Assembly (NCBI GenBank): GCA_019454045.1
Contig: SKCR01018436.1
Coordinates: 1-64,000 of the forward strand
From: Zanthoxylum bungeanum
Taxonomy: Eukaryota > Streptophyta > Magnoliopsida > Sapindales > Rutaceae
Reading direction: 5' to 3'
DNA length: 64,000 nt
This document shows positions 1-10,250 of this stretch, piece after piece (position 1 is the first letter of the stretch; each line of letters opens with the position of its first letter). Under the pieces are notes generated by a model. It was not told the DNA's origin and searched no databases. It was given only the letters and a program-made list of their open reading frames with translations. The translations under genes and the position numbers were made by a program.

Positions 1-340
1 CTTGGATAATTACGAACTTTCAAGTTGATTCTCAACTTCATTCTTATAGAGAATAAATTTCTCTATAGTTTCGTCCTTGCTTTTCATCAAATTTACATAA
101 CAGTACTTTGTGTAGTCATCAATAAAAGAATATTGTATTTATTACCACCTCTTGATTTAATGGATTTAAAGTCATGTAAATCACTGTGTATTAGATCAAA
201 AGGTTTAGTGTTTTTTACAATCGTTTGAAATGATGACTTTGTAAGTTTTGCCTCCATGCATGATTTATATTTATGTTTATAATCAATTCAGAATGTAGGT
301 ATATACTTCATGTTAATTAATTTACGCAATGAATTATAAT
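1..340 (-). pseudogene. copia element D, integrase fragment (left half of a split element)
   Basis: Read on the minus strand, this is the end of the integrase zinc-binding region and the start of the catalytic core of a Ty1/copia polyprotein. Visible pieces are CMEAKLTKSSFQ, FDLIHSDL (first catalytic Asp), SRGGNKY and DDYTKYCYV followed by LMKSKDE. A one-base shift falls between GGNKY and DDYTKY, and a TGA interrupts the stretch before CMEAKL, so it is not functional. The reading continues beyond the left edge. The upstream part of the same element (gag, protease, start of the GAG-pre-integrase region) lies 30 kb away at 30202-31246. The break falls in the motif LGHVYY|NSLRKLINM, and a 5-bp duplication ATAAT (336-340 and 30197-30201) marks the insertion of element A. 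The domain assignment is secure; the copia lineage is not. Confidence 0.85.
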
Positions 341-805
341 TGTAGGCACTGCATTTTTGCATAAGCCCGATATCCAGCCTCGTATGGAGGCCCTACCTGA
401 AAAGTTACGGAAGTTGCGGGAAACGAATTCCGGAAGGAAAGAAAGCCTCCAAAATTAACCCCTCATCAGATTCGGACTCGCTAGCCCACCGCGGATTTGC
501 TCAGTCAACTTTTGTTTCAAACCTTAGCCTCGGACAAGCCCAAACACCTGTAACCAGCCCATTATCCTACAATTTATGCACCACACACCCAAGGCCCAAA
601 ACACAAAGCCCACACCCCCAAGCCTTCCCAAATAAAAAAATCCCATGCAAAACACATGTCAAAATCCCTAAAAATCACCTTCCAATTTAACAAGATTTAA
701 AATATCCTCCTCACAAAATTTACAAAAATTCTTTCCCTAAATAATTTAAGAGAATATCTCCCAAATTTGTATGATTTATTTCCTTACTTAAGAGATCCAT
801 TGTCA

Positions 806-814
806 CTATAAATT
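806..814 (+). promoter_or_regulatory. Probable TATA box of element A 5' LTR
   Basis: CTATAAATT follows a stretch with no other strong TATA match and precedes the CA/CT-rich part of the LTR. The 3' LTR copy at about 17986-17994 reads CTATAAAAT. Position and conservation fit the U3/R promoter of an LTR; no transcript evidence is available. Confidence 0.5.
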
Positions 815-1986
815 GAAGACCAAAACATACACAAACCATAGACACTATTTCTAGACACACACGTCACTCTCTCTCTCTCTGAACCTCACACACATTCACT
901 CGGCAAAACACTCACAAACCTCACACGACTCTCTTTTTCACACACACATTCACTTGGCAAAACAATCACAAACCTCACACGACTCTCTTCTTTCACACAC
1001 ACACTCACCACAACATCATCACACACAGACCACTAAGACACACACGGCTTCACACAAAACCAACAAAGACACACACACACGACTTCACAAAACACACACA
1101 CTCGGCAATATAAGAACACACACATACGGCCACAAAAAGCTAAGAAACAAGAACCCTGCCAAAACTGACCCACAAGCAGCCCATTACCCCACTGACCGAA
1201 CATAAAATAAACAAACCATAAACCACTGCCCATCACTGACCAGCAAACAGACAAAAATCAGCAGTCCATCACCGTGAAACCAAGCCAACAAATCAGCCCC
1301 CAAAATAGTGCCAAATCACCCTCAAAAAATAGCCATTGAACCAGTGAAACAGTGACCGAAAATAACCCAAAATATCCCTTGAACCAGTAAAACAGTGACC
1401 GAAAATAACCCAAAAATAGCAGCCTAAAAATAGTCCAAAAAACAACCCAAAACCAGTCCCCAAAAACAGTGAAGCAGTGAGCAGAAACCGAATCAGCAAA
1501 CCAAAAAAACAGCAAGCTTTAATCCTTGTGGCGACAGCATAACGCACTTCCGAGAAGCAGCTTAAAAGGTAAGACCTGAGGGCACCCTTTACCCTATTTA
1601 TTTTTATAGTTCTGGACACGGCATGCTTGGCTAGACGTGAAATATGTCCAGCTGGGTATGCAAAGTCCTATATTAAAGACGGCCAAATTTTTGGTCACAC
1701 CTTTTTTATTCCGCTTTTATTTCGTTATTTATCTTTTTATTTATCATTATTTCTTTATTCCGCTTTTATCTTTTTTTTTTAATTTTATTTATTCACCATT
1801 ATTTATTATTCCGCATTTATTTTATGATTCTTTATTTATTATTTCGCATTTAGTTTATTATTTATCTTTTGGTTTATTTATTTCGCCTTTATTTGTTCAT
1901 GTTGGTGATTATCTGCATATGCCTTATTATATTTCCTGTCTATTTTTATTTACATTGCATTAATGTTTATGCATGTTATCCCTTGC

Positions 1987-2083
1987 GGTATATCGGATGG
2001 AAACCCAGACGTAAATTCTGTAGCCGAATCCGAATGGATAGTAGTGTGGTATGTACTTGTGATACAACTCCACGTACCACTCG
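1987..2083 (+). repeat. Conserved ~97-nt LTR block (copy 1 of 7)
   Basis: The block starts GGTATATCGGATGGAAACCC and ends with a CCACGTACCACT-type sequence. It recurs at 19122-19218 (A 3' LTR), 20869-20965 and 22144-22239 (B 5' LTR), 28234-28330 and 29509-29604 (B 3' LTR) and 61535-61633 (H LTR). Flanking LTR sequence differs strongly between A, B and H, so the block is conserved beyond its surroundings. It lies downstream of the TATA boxes, hence probably in the transcript. Function unknown. Confidence 0.8.
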
Positions 2084-2267
2084 GGAAATACTAGCATATG
2101 CATGACTATTAATTATAATTTTCATTACTGTATTTCTTAATTTAATTTGCTTTTATTTATATTCATGTTTATGGGTGTGCAAATTTGTGTGTTTATTTGA
2201 ATTATCTTGCATGTGCTGCATAAGATTTGGCTATACCATTGTGTGAACCCGTCCATTATACTGGCAT

Positions 2268-2430
2268 AAGTAAGGGACCATTCCCAACCCAACGGTTTGA
2301 GGTCTTCCCTTGCGAGGGGTGAGTGCGGCCTTAAATTATTTCCCAGTTCACACTGGGTGGCAACACCTTTATTCTCTGGTTTAGTCCCATGCGGGCTACT
2401 CCGTACTCTCTACGGGTTGCGAGCCCAACA
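2268..2430 (+). repeat. Conserved R/U5-type block of the Ogre/Tat-like LTRs
   Basis: It begins AGTAAGGGACCATTCC, continues through a G+C-rich TTCCCTTGCGAGGGG stretch and ends with CTCCGTACTC...GCGAGCC. The same order is present at 19452-19534 continuing at 30054-30140 (A 3' LTR), 22488-22650 (B 5'), 29853-30020 (B 3') and 62003-62170 (H). It lies just upstream of the LTR end, which suggests an RNA-level role such as folding, dimerisation or priming. That role is inferred. Confidence 0.7.
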
Positions 2431-3475
2431 GTTGTTGGACAATTATGACACATAGCATCACTATTTGTACAGAACATGGTGTTGTTGTACAAATTAACTA
2501 TGTGACAAAGGAAATTGCTCTTTTATAATTTGTAATTGGATTACTCGGATATATAAATGATAAAAGTCCTTATGATTAGTTCCGGATTAATAAAATATGA
2601 GACAATATTAATCAACAAAGGTTTAATCATTAAATATCCATAGTCGTAGTATTATCGAGACTGGACATCGATAATGCGAAATAGACTAGTATTACACTTG
2701 TTCGTGTTATGGAAGCCTAACGACATAGTTCTCATATATTTGGGTATTGGATACTCATGCAAGTGTAATAGGAGGTTCTGTTTACCGATGGTACGGAAAC
2801 AGCTTCGCCCTTGATAGACCCCTCGGAATCCCATTGGTAGTATGACTATGTGTCTATGGGAATCTGATTCAGGGTAGGTGTATTTGGTCTTAACCTGAGA
2901 CTTGCATCGCTAATACTTGCGACAATCAGTATACTTTGGTTTTGGTCGTCCAGGGCTTTAACAGGTTCTGTGTACGCCTCTTCTAGGTATACTGAGAATC
3001 GTAGTGTATTGGGTGTGATGTCAAGAAGGAAGTATCACTTCCGTCATATGGAGATGATGATCACACATGGATACAGAACTGGTAGTCTAAGTGTTATAGC
3101 CATCGGGGAAGTATGACTAGGTCATGACTTTCCGATCATAACGAGACTAGTTGCTAGTGATCCGATATATGCTTCGTACAGGGCATACACAACTCCAGCC
3201 CTAGGCCTAGCATGTGACATCCGATATTGGATCGTAATACGAAATACTATGTATACTACGCCTCACAAAGATCTTGTATTCTGTAACAGAATATTTCTGG
3301 AGAATTGGGTATGCATTGTGCTTTTCTAGAAGCCAACCATGTTTTGTAAATCGGTAAAGACGTGGTACTGGGTACGCACGTATTCAGATAGTCCGATAAC
3401 CGTATTTACTGCCAACATATCCAGGGATCTCTTGGGTTGCATCCTAAAGATTCCCCGATGATATTTGACTCGAAC

Positions 3476-3640
3476 AAAATTAATATATGATTAATTATGA
3501 GAGAAAATTAATCTGGGATTAATTATCGAGAGAGAAAATTAATCTGGGATTAATTATCAAGAGAGAGAATTAATCTGGGATTAATTGCATCGATAATTTA
3601 TCTTGGATTAAATTCATCGAGAGGAGAGAACGCGATTAAC
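3476..3640 (+). repeat. Direct repeats containing TTAATCTGGGATTAATT
   Basis: A ~35-bp unit built around AATTAATCTGGGATTAATTA plus GAGAGAGA is repeated about four times with variation; the 3' LTR copy is at about 11285-11450. TTAAT...ATTAA is itself a short inverted repeat. Confidence 0.8.
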
Positions 3641-3967
3641 TTGGAATTAATCGATAATATAAATTTAATAGTTAAATTATATTTTACTATTTAATTTATT
3701 TAATTGCGCTAAAATAATATATTAGATATATTAAATGAAATCGGATTTCAACGCGGAATTAAATTAGATTTTAATTCTAGCGAACGAATTAATTTGGAAT
3801 TAATTCGTAAGCGACTTCAATAATAATTTTGTGAGGCATAATTAGTTAATTAAATTAGATTTAATTACGTCGCGACGGAAAATTCGTTTAGTCGGATTAA
3901 ACGAACCGGGCCTAACTTGTGTTGTGTAAACAAACCAAATTTTGAATTAAATGGGTGGGACCCATGA

Positions 3968-3997
3968 CTTACATCAATTATCAACAATTGATGTAAG
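3968..3997. other. Perfect 12-bp-arm hairpin in C LTR
   Basis: CTTACATCAATT, a 6-nt loop (ATCAAC), then AATTGATGTAAG. The same structure is intact in the 3' LTR at 11779-11808. The diverged family LTR near 33120-33150 keeps only part of it. Confidence 0.85.
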
Positions 3998-4097
3998 TGG
4001 TTGACAATGAATTAAATTGGATTTGATACACATCATACCTACCAAGTTAAAATCAATTAAAAATGAATTTTGGAAATTCTTTATCTCTCTCTCTCTT

Positions 4098-4396
4098 TGG
4101 CCAAATGGCCATTAATCTTCTCCTTTTCATTTTGGCGCAATGTGTGGCCATTGAATTCTCCATTTTTGAGAAGGCCGAATGGCCTCTGTTTTTGAAACAA
4201 GGCAAATAAAGCCATTTGACTTCTCTTAATAAAAAAAGCAATTTGGCAGAATAAAAAGCTTATTGGCCTCTCTTTTGAAAAAGTATTTTGGCTTCTTTTC
4301 TTTTGAAGAATCGGCCAAATGACCTTTTGCTTTTGAAGAATTGGCCGAGTGGCCTCTGATCTTTATTTTGGCCGAATGGCCTCGTCAAAATGGTCA
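4098..4396 (+). repeat. Cluster of GGCC(A/G)A(A/G)TGGCC near-palindromes
   Basis: Repeated GGCCAAATGGCC, GGCCGAATGGCC and GGCCGAGTGGCC boxes lie within about 300 bp near the 3' end of the LTR; the 3' LTR copy is at about 11905-12215. The diverged family LTR at 31685-33555 lacks the cluster. Confidence 0.75.
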
Positions 4397-4670
4397 AATG
4401 CTTCCTCTCTCCTGGCTGAATTGTTGCTTCTCTTGGAGAGCAAAATTCTACCATTTTGTTCTTGCTAGTACATAAAGGAATCAAATTAAGGTGATAGGGA
4501 TACTCACCATGAGGTTGGAATCAACAAAGAAAGCTTGGAGCTTCCTCACATCCATGGAAATTTTTGAAAGTCAAAGCCAATCAATGTAAGTTAATTCCGC
4601 AAACTTCTTGATTTATTCACACACTAATCACGCTTAGAGATCCCATGGCATGTTCTAGGAACACTTACAA

Positions 4671-4682
4671 TGGTATCAGAGC
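4671..4682 (+). promoter_or_regulatory. Primer binding site of element C (initiator Met tRNA)
   Basis: TGGTATCAGAGC begins two bases after the 5' LTR. This is the standard Ty1/copia site complementary to the 3' end of initiator Met tRNA. Confidence 0.93.
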
Positions 4683-6984
4683 GAGATCTAAGCTTGATTT
4701 GATTCTAGGGTTTGTTAACTTTAATTTTGGATTTTATGCTTGGAGTATGTATTTTCTTAAATTGATGGTTTGGTTGAGCTTGTATGATGTTTAATTGGAT
4801 TTGTGCATCATTGATTTTGTGATAAATTGATTAGATCAAAAGTCCCCAAAATTCATGTTTGGCCGATTACTACCCTAGGAGAGCTCATGGTTAATTTTTT
4901 GAATTAGACAATTGGATATGTTGATTCTCATGAAATTGAATGTTAATTGTTGATTTAATTAGATTGAAATCAAAATTGGATGTTAATTTCATGTATTGCC
5001 GTGAGTATGAAGCATGTTGGGATGGATTGATTGTGCTTTAATTTGTGTTGGACATGAATTACATGAATTACATGTGAAGCATGATTAATTAGATTAATTA
5101 GTATTTTGGAAAGACTAGATTAATTAATTAATTGTGTTAATTACACTTCAATTGAATTAATATGTAATTTGGAATGATATATTAATTTAATTTGTTGTAA
5201 TTAGGCTAATGGGCTTGGTTGAGCCAAATTTTAGTCTTGAATTATATTTGGGCCTAAACCATTTCCCTGAAGTCCAAAATATGACAATTGGGCCTTTAAT
5301 AATTTAATTGGGCCTAATGGGCGTAAATTGATTTAATAGCATAAGATGATTCCTAAATGGGCCATGGCTTTTGGGTTTGATCCATAATGGCCAAAGCCCA
5401 CGCCAAAAGAATTAATTGAAAGCCCATCGGAATTTAGTTAAATAGTATTGGATACTGATTGGGCCTTTGAGACCCATAAAGATTGGATTTGGAATCCAAG
5501 TTTTTAAGGTACATAAATAAGTGTAATTATTTAATTTGGAATTAAATATGAATTAGTATTGGATACAATTTAAATTGGATTTAAAATTGTAGTTCGATAT
5601 AATTCAAGAATATTTACTTTGAGTATTTATTCTTAAACGAGTTGGACTCGCGCAAGTCAAATCGTTGTTTGAACATTGTATGGTCATTAATTCAAAGATT
5701 AATTAATTGGATTAGATTGATTGAATAACATGCTTTGTGTGAATACTTGGATGTATTGTATGAATAATGTATATCGGATGGATATTAGAAGGGTGAGGGC
5801 AATTTTGGAAATTGTTGTAATAAATTTAGAATTTATTAAATTGGACCTGCGTGTCCAGCCTATTAGCTCCTTATCTCATTGTATTTCTCTTCTCACCAAT
5901 TCCCCTCAATGTAAATGAGGTTTCTTTAAAAGTATTATGTAATTGGGTAGAAGTATGAATAGTGCTAGCGGGAGAGAGGAAATGGAGAGATTTGTTCTAG
6001 GAACAAAGTTTGTTATATATCCATCCGAATATCATTATTATTTTATTCGTGCCTTATTATGCTTTTAGAATGCATGCTTAAGGGTGTATGATGAGACCTA
6101 ATTAAAGATAATAAATTGGTTGCCAACACGCGACAAAAACCCTCATCTTATATTAAACGTTTTCCCTTCCATTAAGTGATTGTCTCTCAAGATCCAAGAT
6201 TGGCATTGGTTTGTTGGCCAAAGTCAAGACCTTTGTCCATCGCGGATGTGTTTGAATCACGAAAGCTTTGTTCTATATCGTACGTCTTGGGCAAGTTGTG
6301 ATTTGTTGGCCAAAGTCAAGGTCACTTCTTGTTCATCGACCTCGATTACGAAGCTTTCCCATTGTCCATGCGTCACGCTTAACTGGTTTCATTAAGCTTG
6401 TTGAGCCAAAGCCAAGGCTTAGTTGATTCAGAGGAAAAATGTTAGGAGATATATTGGATATATTGGATATATGTTTCAGACTTGGAGGTCCACCTACTGG
6501 ATCTAGGAATTGGATGGGATCCAATTGATCTTAGAGATCTACCTAGTTAAGTTTCATACAACTTTTTGGCCAAAGTCAAGGTTGTGTGTTATTTAACGGG
6601 ATCCTAGCCCACTAGGAAACTAGGTTTCCCGAGTACTCCACAGAGGGTTAGAGGCTCGCCGAAAAATAGTGGGAGGCAAGTATTAAATTTGCAATTTCGT
6701 TTAAAATACTTGCCAATACGCGCTCATTTCATTTTTTGTCATTAATTATTAATAAATATATTAGTTGGACTAATATTCAATTGTTGTATTAATTAAACAG
6801 TTGGACTGTATTCAAACTACTTCATTTGTGGTTGGTTATATAATTGGATTATAGTAATCACTACATTTGAATGTAATCGATCAATAATAGTTGATTATAT
6901 AGTTAGACTATAGTAATCATTACATTTAATTATACCCGAAATCGTTGATTGGATAGTTGGACTATAGCAATCAAGATGACTGAA
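4683..6984 (+). other. Element C leader, no gene
   Basis: AT-rich untranslated leader of about 2.3 kb with no supported coding sequence. The motif TTGGCCAAAGTCAAG occurs at 6214-6228, 6306-6320 and 6566-6580, with a diverged copy at 6401-6415 (TTGAGCCAAAGCCAAGG). The leader is unusually long for copia and may include other decayed insertions. Confidence 0.6.
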
Positions 6985-7300
6985 AGATTAGCATTTAGAA
7001 CATAATCCTGGGTGAAAATGTATTTAAACGGCTCTAATTTTCAGATTGGGAATAGAACTTCATGATAGTCCTGGGAGCTGAGAAGTTATTCTATTTGATA
7101 GAGAAACCGCTCGAGCATAAGCTCGGAGTTGAGCGAATAGTATAATATGAGCTTAGGAAGACTCATTGTGATGATAACTTTAGTGCTCAATCCGTTATGC
7201 ACAACCAGAGCTTCTTAAAAGGACATATCCCAAGTTGTCTGCCTAAACTGTGGCAAACGGGGTCACTGGAAGCGTGACTGCCGTATGGACAAGATAGACA
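6985..7300 (+). pseudogene. Element C gag remnant with CCHC zinc knuckle
   Basis: The first part reads like a copia gag N-terminus (LNGSNF, then IVLGAEKLFYLIEKPLEHKLG across frame changes). Then comes an abrupt jump to a CX2CX4HX4C knuckle, CLNCGKRGHWKRDC, at 7240-7281, which in gag binds the RNA genome. Most of the capsid domain between them is missing, so this copy has an internal deletion as well as stops. The following sequence leads into a protease-like stretch. Confidence 0.75.
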
Positions 7301-8460
7301 TGAAGGAAGTGAAGGTGGGACAAGGTTCCGGCTTCAAGTATGTTTGTTATAAACATGTTCACTACTGGTTTTAGATTTTTGATACTTGATGTGGTACATA
7401 AATATATGTACTGATGTTTGGGATCTGTTGATAAGCAGGAAACTGGTTCAGATGAGATTGACCTGCGAGTCGGAAATGGGACAAGAGTCGCTGTTTTGAC
7501 CATAGAAACCTAAGTTTTGGAACTGCCATTTGGGCATGTACTTAAATTATGAGACTATTATAATGTATCTAGTTTGACTAAGAACATTATCTCTGTATCT
7601 AGTTTAACCCGTTGCGGGTATACCTTTATATTCTAGAACACTAAGTGTTTTGTTTATAAAGATGATATTGAGATAAGCACATTAGATGTGAATAACAGTA
7701 TTTATATTTAGAATATAAATGAATCTCAAACATATAATATGACAAACAAACGCTCAAACTGAATAAATCTGTTGAGACTTAAAGGTGGCATTGTTATCTG
7801 GGACACATTAACAAGACTCGTATATCCACACTTTCGAAGAGTGAATACTAGGACGGATTTGATTTTAATTCAAACGATGTCTACGAATCTAGTTTATTAG
7901 GCAAAGTACCTAAAATGCCTTTTACTTGGTAAAAGTGCAAGTGCCACCAATATGTTAGCCCTCGTTCATAGTGACGTAAGTGGGCCCATGTCTAGCTAGG
8001 CTAGAGGTGGATATGAATACTTTGTAACCTTTACAGATGTGACATCGCGTTATGGTTATGTGTATCTTATGAATCACAAGTCAGAAACTTTTGAGTAATT
8101 CAAAGAGTTTCGACACGAAGTAAGAAAACAGAACGGTAAAAGTATTAAAAACATTACAGTCAGACCATAGTGTAAAATACTTAAACATATGAGTTTCAAG
8201 ATTACTTGAAAGAGTATGGTATTCTTTCACAGTGGACTCCTCCCGGAACACCTCAATTGAGCGGTGTGTCCGAACGGAGAAACCGAACTTTGTTGGACAT
8301 CGTAAGGTTAATGATGAGTCGCTCTGAGCTACCAATTTCCTTCGAGGATATGCATTAAACAGTGCAGTACTTATTTTGAATAAGGTTCCATCAAAATCTG
8401 TTAGACATACTTCATATTAGATATGAACAGGAAAAAAACCGAGTTTCTCATTCCTGAAGA
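7301..8460 (+). pseudogene. Element C protease to integrase remnant
   Basis: In broken frames I can follow a protease-downstream segment (LRVGNGTRVAVLTIETYVLE, then LTKNIISVSSLT), the GAG-pre-integrase zinc region (LGHINKTRISTLSKSEY), an integrase core start (LVHSDVSGPM) and a later piece (SAVLILNKVPSKSVRHTSY). Several frameshifts and stops separate them. The order is that of Ty1/copia, and the pieces resemble the better-preserved integrase of element G. No single frame is open across a domain, so there is no functional product. Confidence 0.8.
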
Positions 8461-8849
8461 TTTAGGAATGCTGGGCATATGTTTGGATGGTACCGAACTA
8501 GAACCCAAATCGGATAAGTGCCTATTTGTAGGTTGTCATAAGGAAACCAAAGTATAGTACTTATACAACTCACAAGAGAACAATGAAATTGTTGCTCTCC
8601 ATGCGGTTTTCCGAAGAGGAATTCCTATATGAAGTGGTTAGTGGGAGGAAAGTAAAACTCGATGAAAATCAGAGTAATACTGTTACAGTCATCGAGTCCT
8701 CACGGAACACCAACAGTTCTTCAGGGATGAAACTTTACCAATAATCTTTGAATACACAAGAACCACGTAGGTCGAAGAGAGTCAGAAAACAACCTGGGAG
8801 GTATGGGTTTCTGATCTCACCTCATGTAGATATCAATCTTATTGAGGAA

Positions 8850-10235
8850 GACGAACCGACTACGTATGAGGAAGTGATAAAAGGTATCGACTCCTTTCAT
8901 GGCAAAGTGCCATGAAGTCCGAAATGGATTCCATGTATACCAACTAAGTTTGGACACTGGTTGATGTACCAGACGGCATTGTGCCTATTGGTACTAAATA
9001 AGTCTTCAAGGAAGACATACATGGATGGAAACATACAAATGTACACAGCTAGGCTTGTACAGAAAGGGTATCGTCAACGACATAGTGTCGACTACGACGA
9101 AACGTTTTCACATGTTGCCATGATTAAATCCATTCGGATAATGCTTGTTATAACTGTATATTTCATTTATGAAATATGACAGCTGGACGCCAAAATCGTT
9201 TTCCTTAACAGAAACCTTTTGGATGATATTTGTATGCAACATCCTGACGGTTTTGTCATGCCAAAACATGGAAACAAGGTTTGCAAGTTAAATCGATCCA
9301 TTTATGGATTGAAGCAAACATTGTGTTCTTGGAACTAGTGTTTTGATATAATCATAATGGTATATGATTTAATTCAAAACGAAGATGATTATTGTGTATA
9401 TAAGAAGGTTAGTGGGAGCGCACTGACAATGATTGTCCTATACATTGATGATGTATTACTTCTTGGCAATGACATTCCCATACTATAATCGGTGAAAACT
9501 TGGCTTTCATGAAAAATTCTCCATGGTATACCTGGGAAAAACAGGCTTTATTCTAGGAATAAAGATCCACTAGATAGATCTAGAAAGCTGTCGACACTCT
9601 CTCAGTGTTCGTACGTTATGAAATGTACGCGACCTGATGTCTTATATGTTTTGAGCATATTTAGACGCAATCAGGCCAATCCAAGTGATGGTCACTGGAT
9701 TGAAGTAAAGAACATCCTTGAGTATCTTGGATGAACCAAAGATGCTTTCTGAGAATATTGGGAAAAAGGAGAACTTGAGGTGACTGAGCTCACCGCTGCA
9801 AGTTTCCAAACCGAAAAAGACGTCCTTTAAGTCATAATAAGGGTACATATATAGTTTGAATAACTGAACAGTGAGATGGAATCTTCCAAACAAGATACTG
9901 TTGTTGAATAAACAACAAGAGCGGAACATTGATGCAGCTGAGGCAGCAAAAGAAGCATTTTGGATCTATAAAATTCCTAATTAGATTAGGAGTAGTTCTG
10001 TTAGCAGCTGAGCTAGGCTAGAACAGGCTGAGGAACCGCGGTCTCATCAATGATCCAAGTATGTACTTCGACTAATTCATCTAATTCGTTCGATCATACA
10101 TCGTGGCAATGTGGTGATCAAATACATCGCATTAGATGATAACCTTGCAAATCCGCTGATGAAAGCTGTTTCTCAGCAGAAGTTTGAGCAACCCGTACAT
10201 AGTTCAGGTGTTAGACACTTGAGTGATTGGCTATA
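8850..10235 (+). pseudogene. Element C reverse transcriptase / RNase H remnant
   Basis: The reverse transcriptase start is recognisable (MEMDSMYTNQVWTLVDVPDG in shifted frames), followed by the catalytic YIDD box at 9441-9452 within VLYIDDVLLLGND. RNase H remnants follow, including AAEAAKEAFWI, and a C-terminus (DNLANPLMKAVSQQKFEQ, then RHLSDWL) typical of copia polyproteins. Many stops and shifts are present, including stops in place of conserved Trp or Gln. The end is directly followed by the purine tract and 3' LTR. Confidence 0.85.
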
Positions 10236-10238
10236 GGC

Positions 10239-10250
10239 CAAGTGGGAGAT
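10239..10250 (+). promoter_or_regulatory. Polypurine tract of element C
   Basis: CAAGTGGGAGAT lies directly before the 3' LTR TGTTGGAC. This is the usual copia plus-strand primer position and composition. Confidence 0.85.

Larger units (their letters stand above)
341..2432 (+). repeat. Element A 5' LTR, first part
   Basis: It starts TGTAGGCACTGC and is colinear with 17522-19534 and 30054-30196 (the 3' LTR). It contains a TATA-like box at 806-814, a CA/CT-rich stretch at about 840-1110, a T-rich stretch at about 1700-1880, and the two blocks shared with the B and H LTRs (1987-2083 and about 2268-2430). It is cut at 2432 by element C. The last five bases, ACAGT, are the target duplication repeated at 12493-12497. 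Short open frames on both strands here are low-complexity products of CA/TG and T-rich tracts, not genes. Confidence 0.9.
2433..4669 (+). repeat. Element C 5' LTR
   Basis: TGTTGGACAA...CACTTACA, colinear with 10251-12492. In the first ~215 bp I count about 10 differences by eye between the two LTRs, so the insertion is not very recent. It includes AT-rich direct repeats at about 3476-3640, a 12-bp-arm inverted repeat at 3968-3997 and a cluster of GGCC-flanked near-palindromes at about 4098-4396. A third, diverged LTR of the family is at 31685-33555. Confidence 0.95.

Noticed and set aside
1033..1619. Cys/Phe/Gly-rich minus-strand frames (also 18205-18791, 20400-20761, 27765-28126, 60894-61219)
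   Set aside because: Opposite strand of A/C-rich LTR segments (ACACAC, AAAACAG); composition artefacts.
1637..1963. Hydrophobic Phe/Leu/Tyr-rich frame that looks like a membrane protein (also 18751-19071)
   Set aside because: Translation of the T-rich LTR tract; no start context, present only in the two A LTRs.
2652..2834. Minus-strand ~60-codon frame found in several C-family LTR copies (2652, 31469, 31907)
   Set aside because: Antisense in the LTR, not open in the 10251-12492 copy, and near-identical at 31469/31907 only because of the recent duplication.
4053..4484. Minus-strand frames shared by both C LTRs (also 11785-12378)
   Set aside because: They lie antisense within the GGCC-repeat part of the LTR; similarity is due to LTR identity and no domain is recognised.
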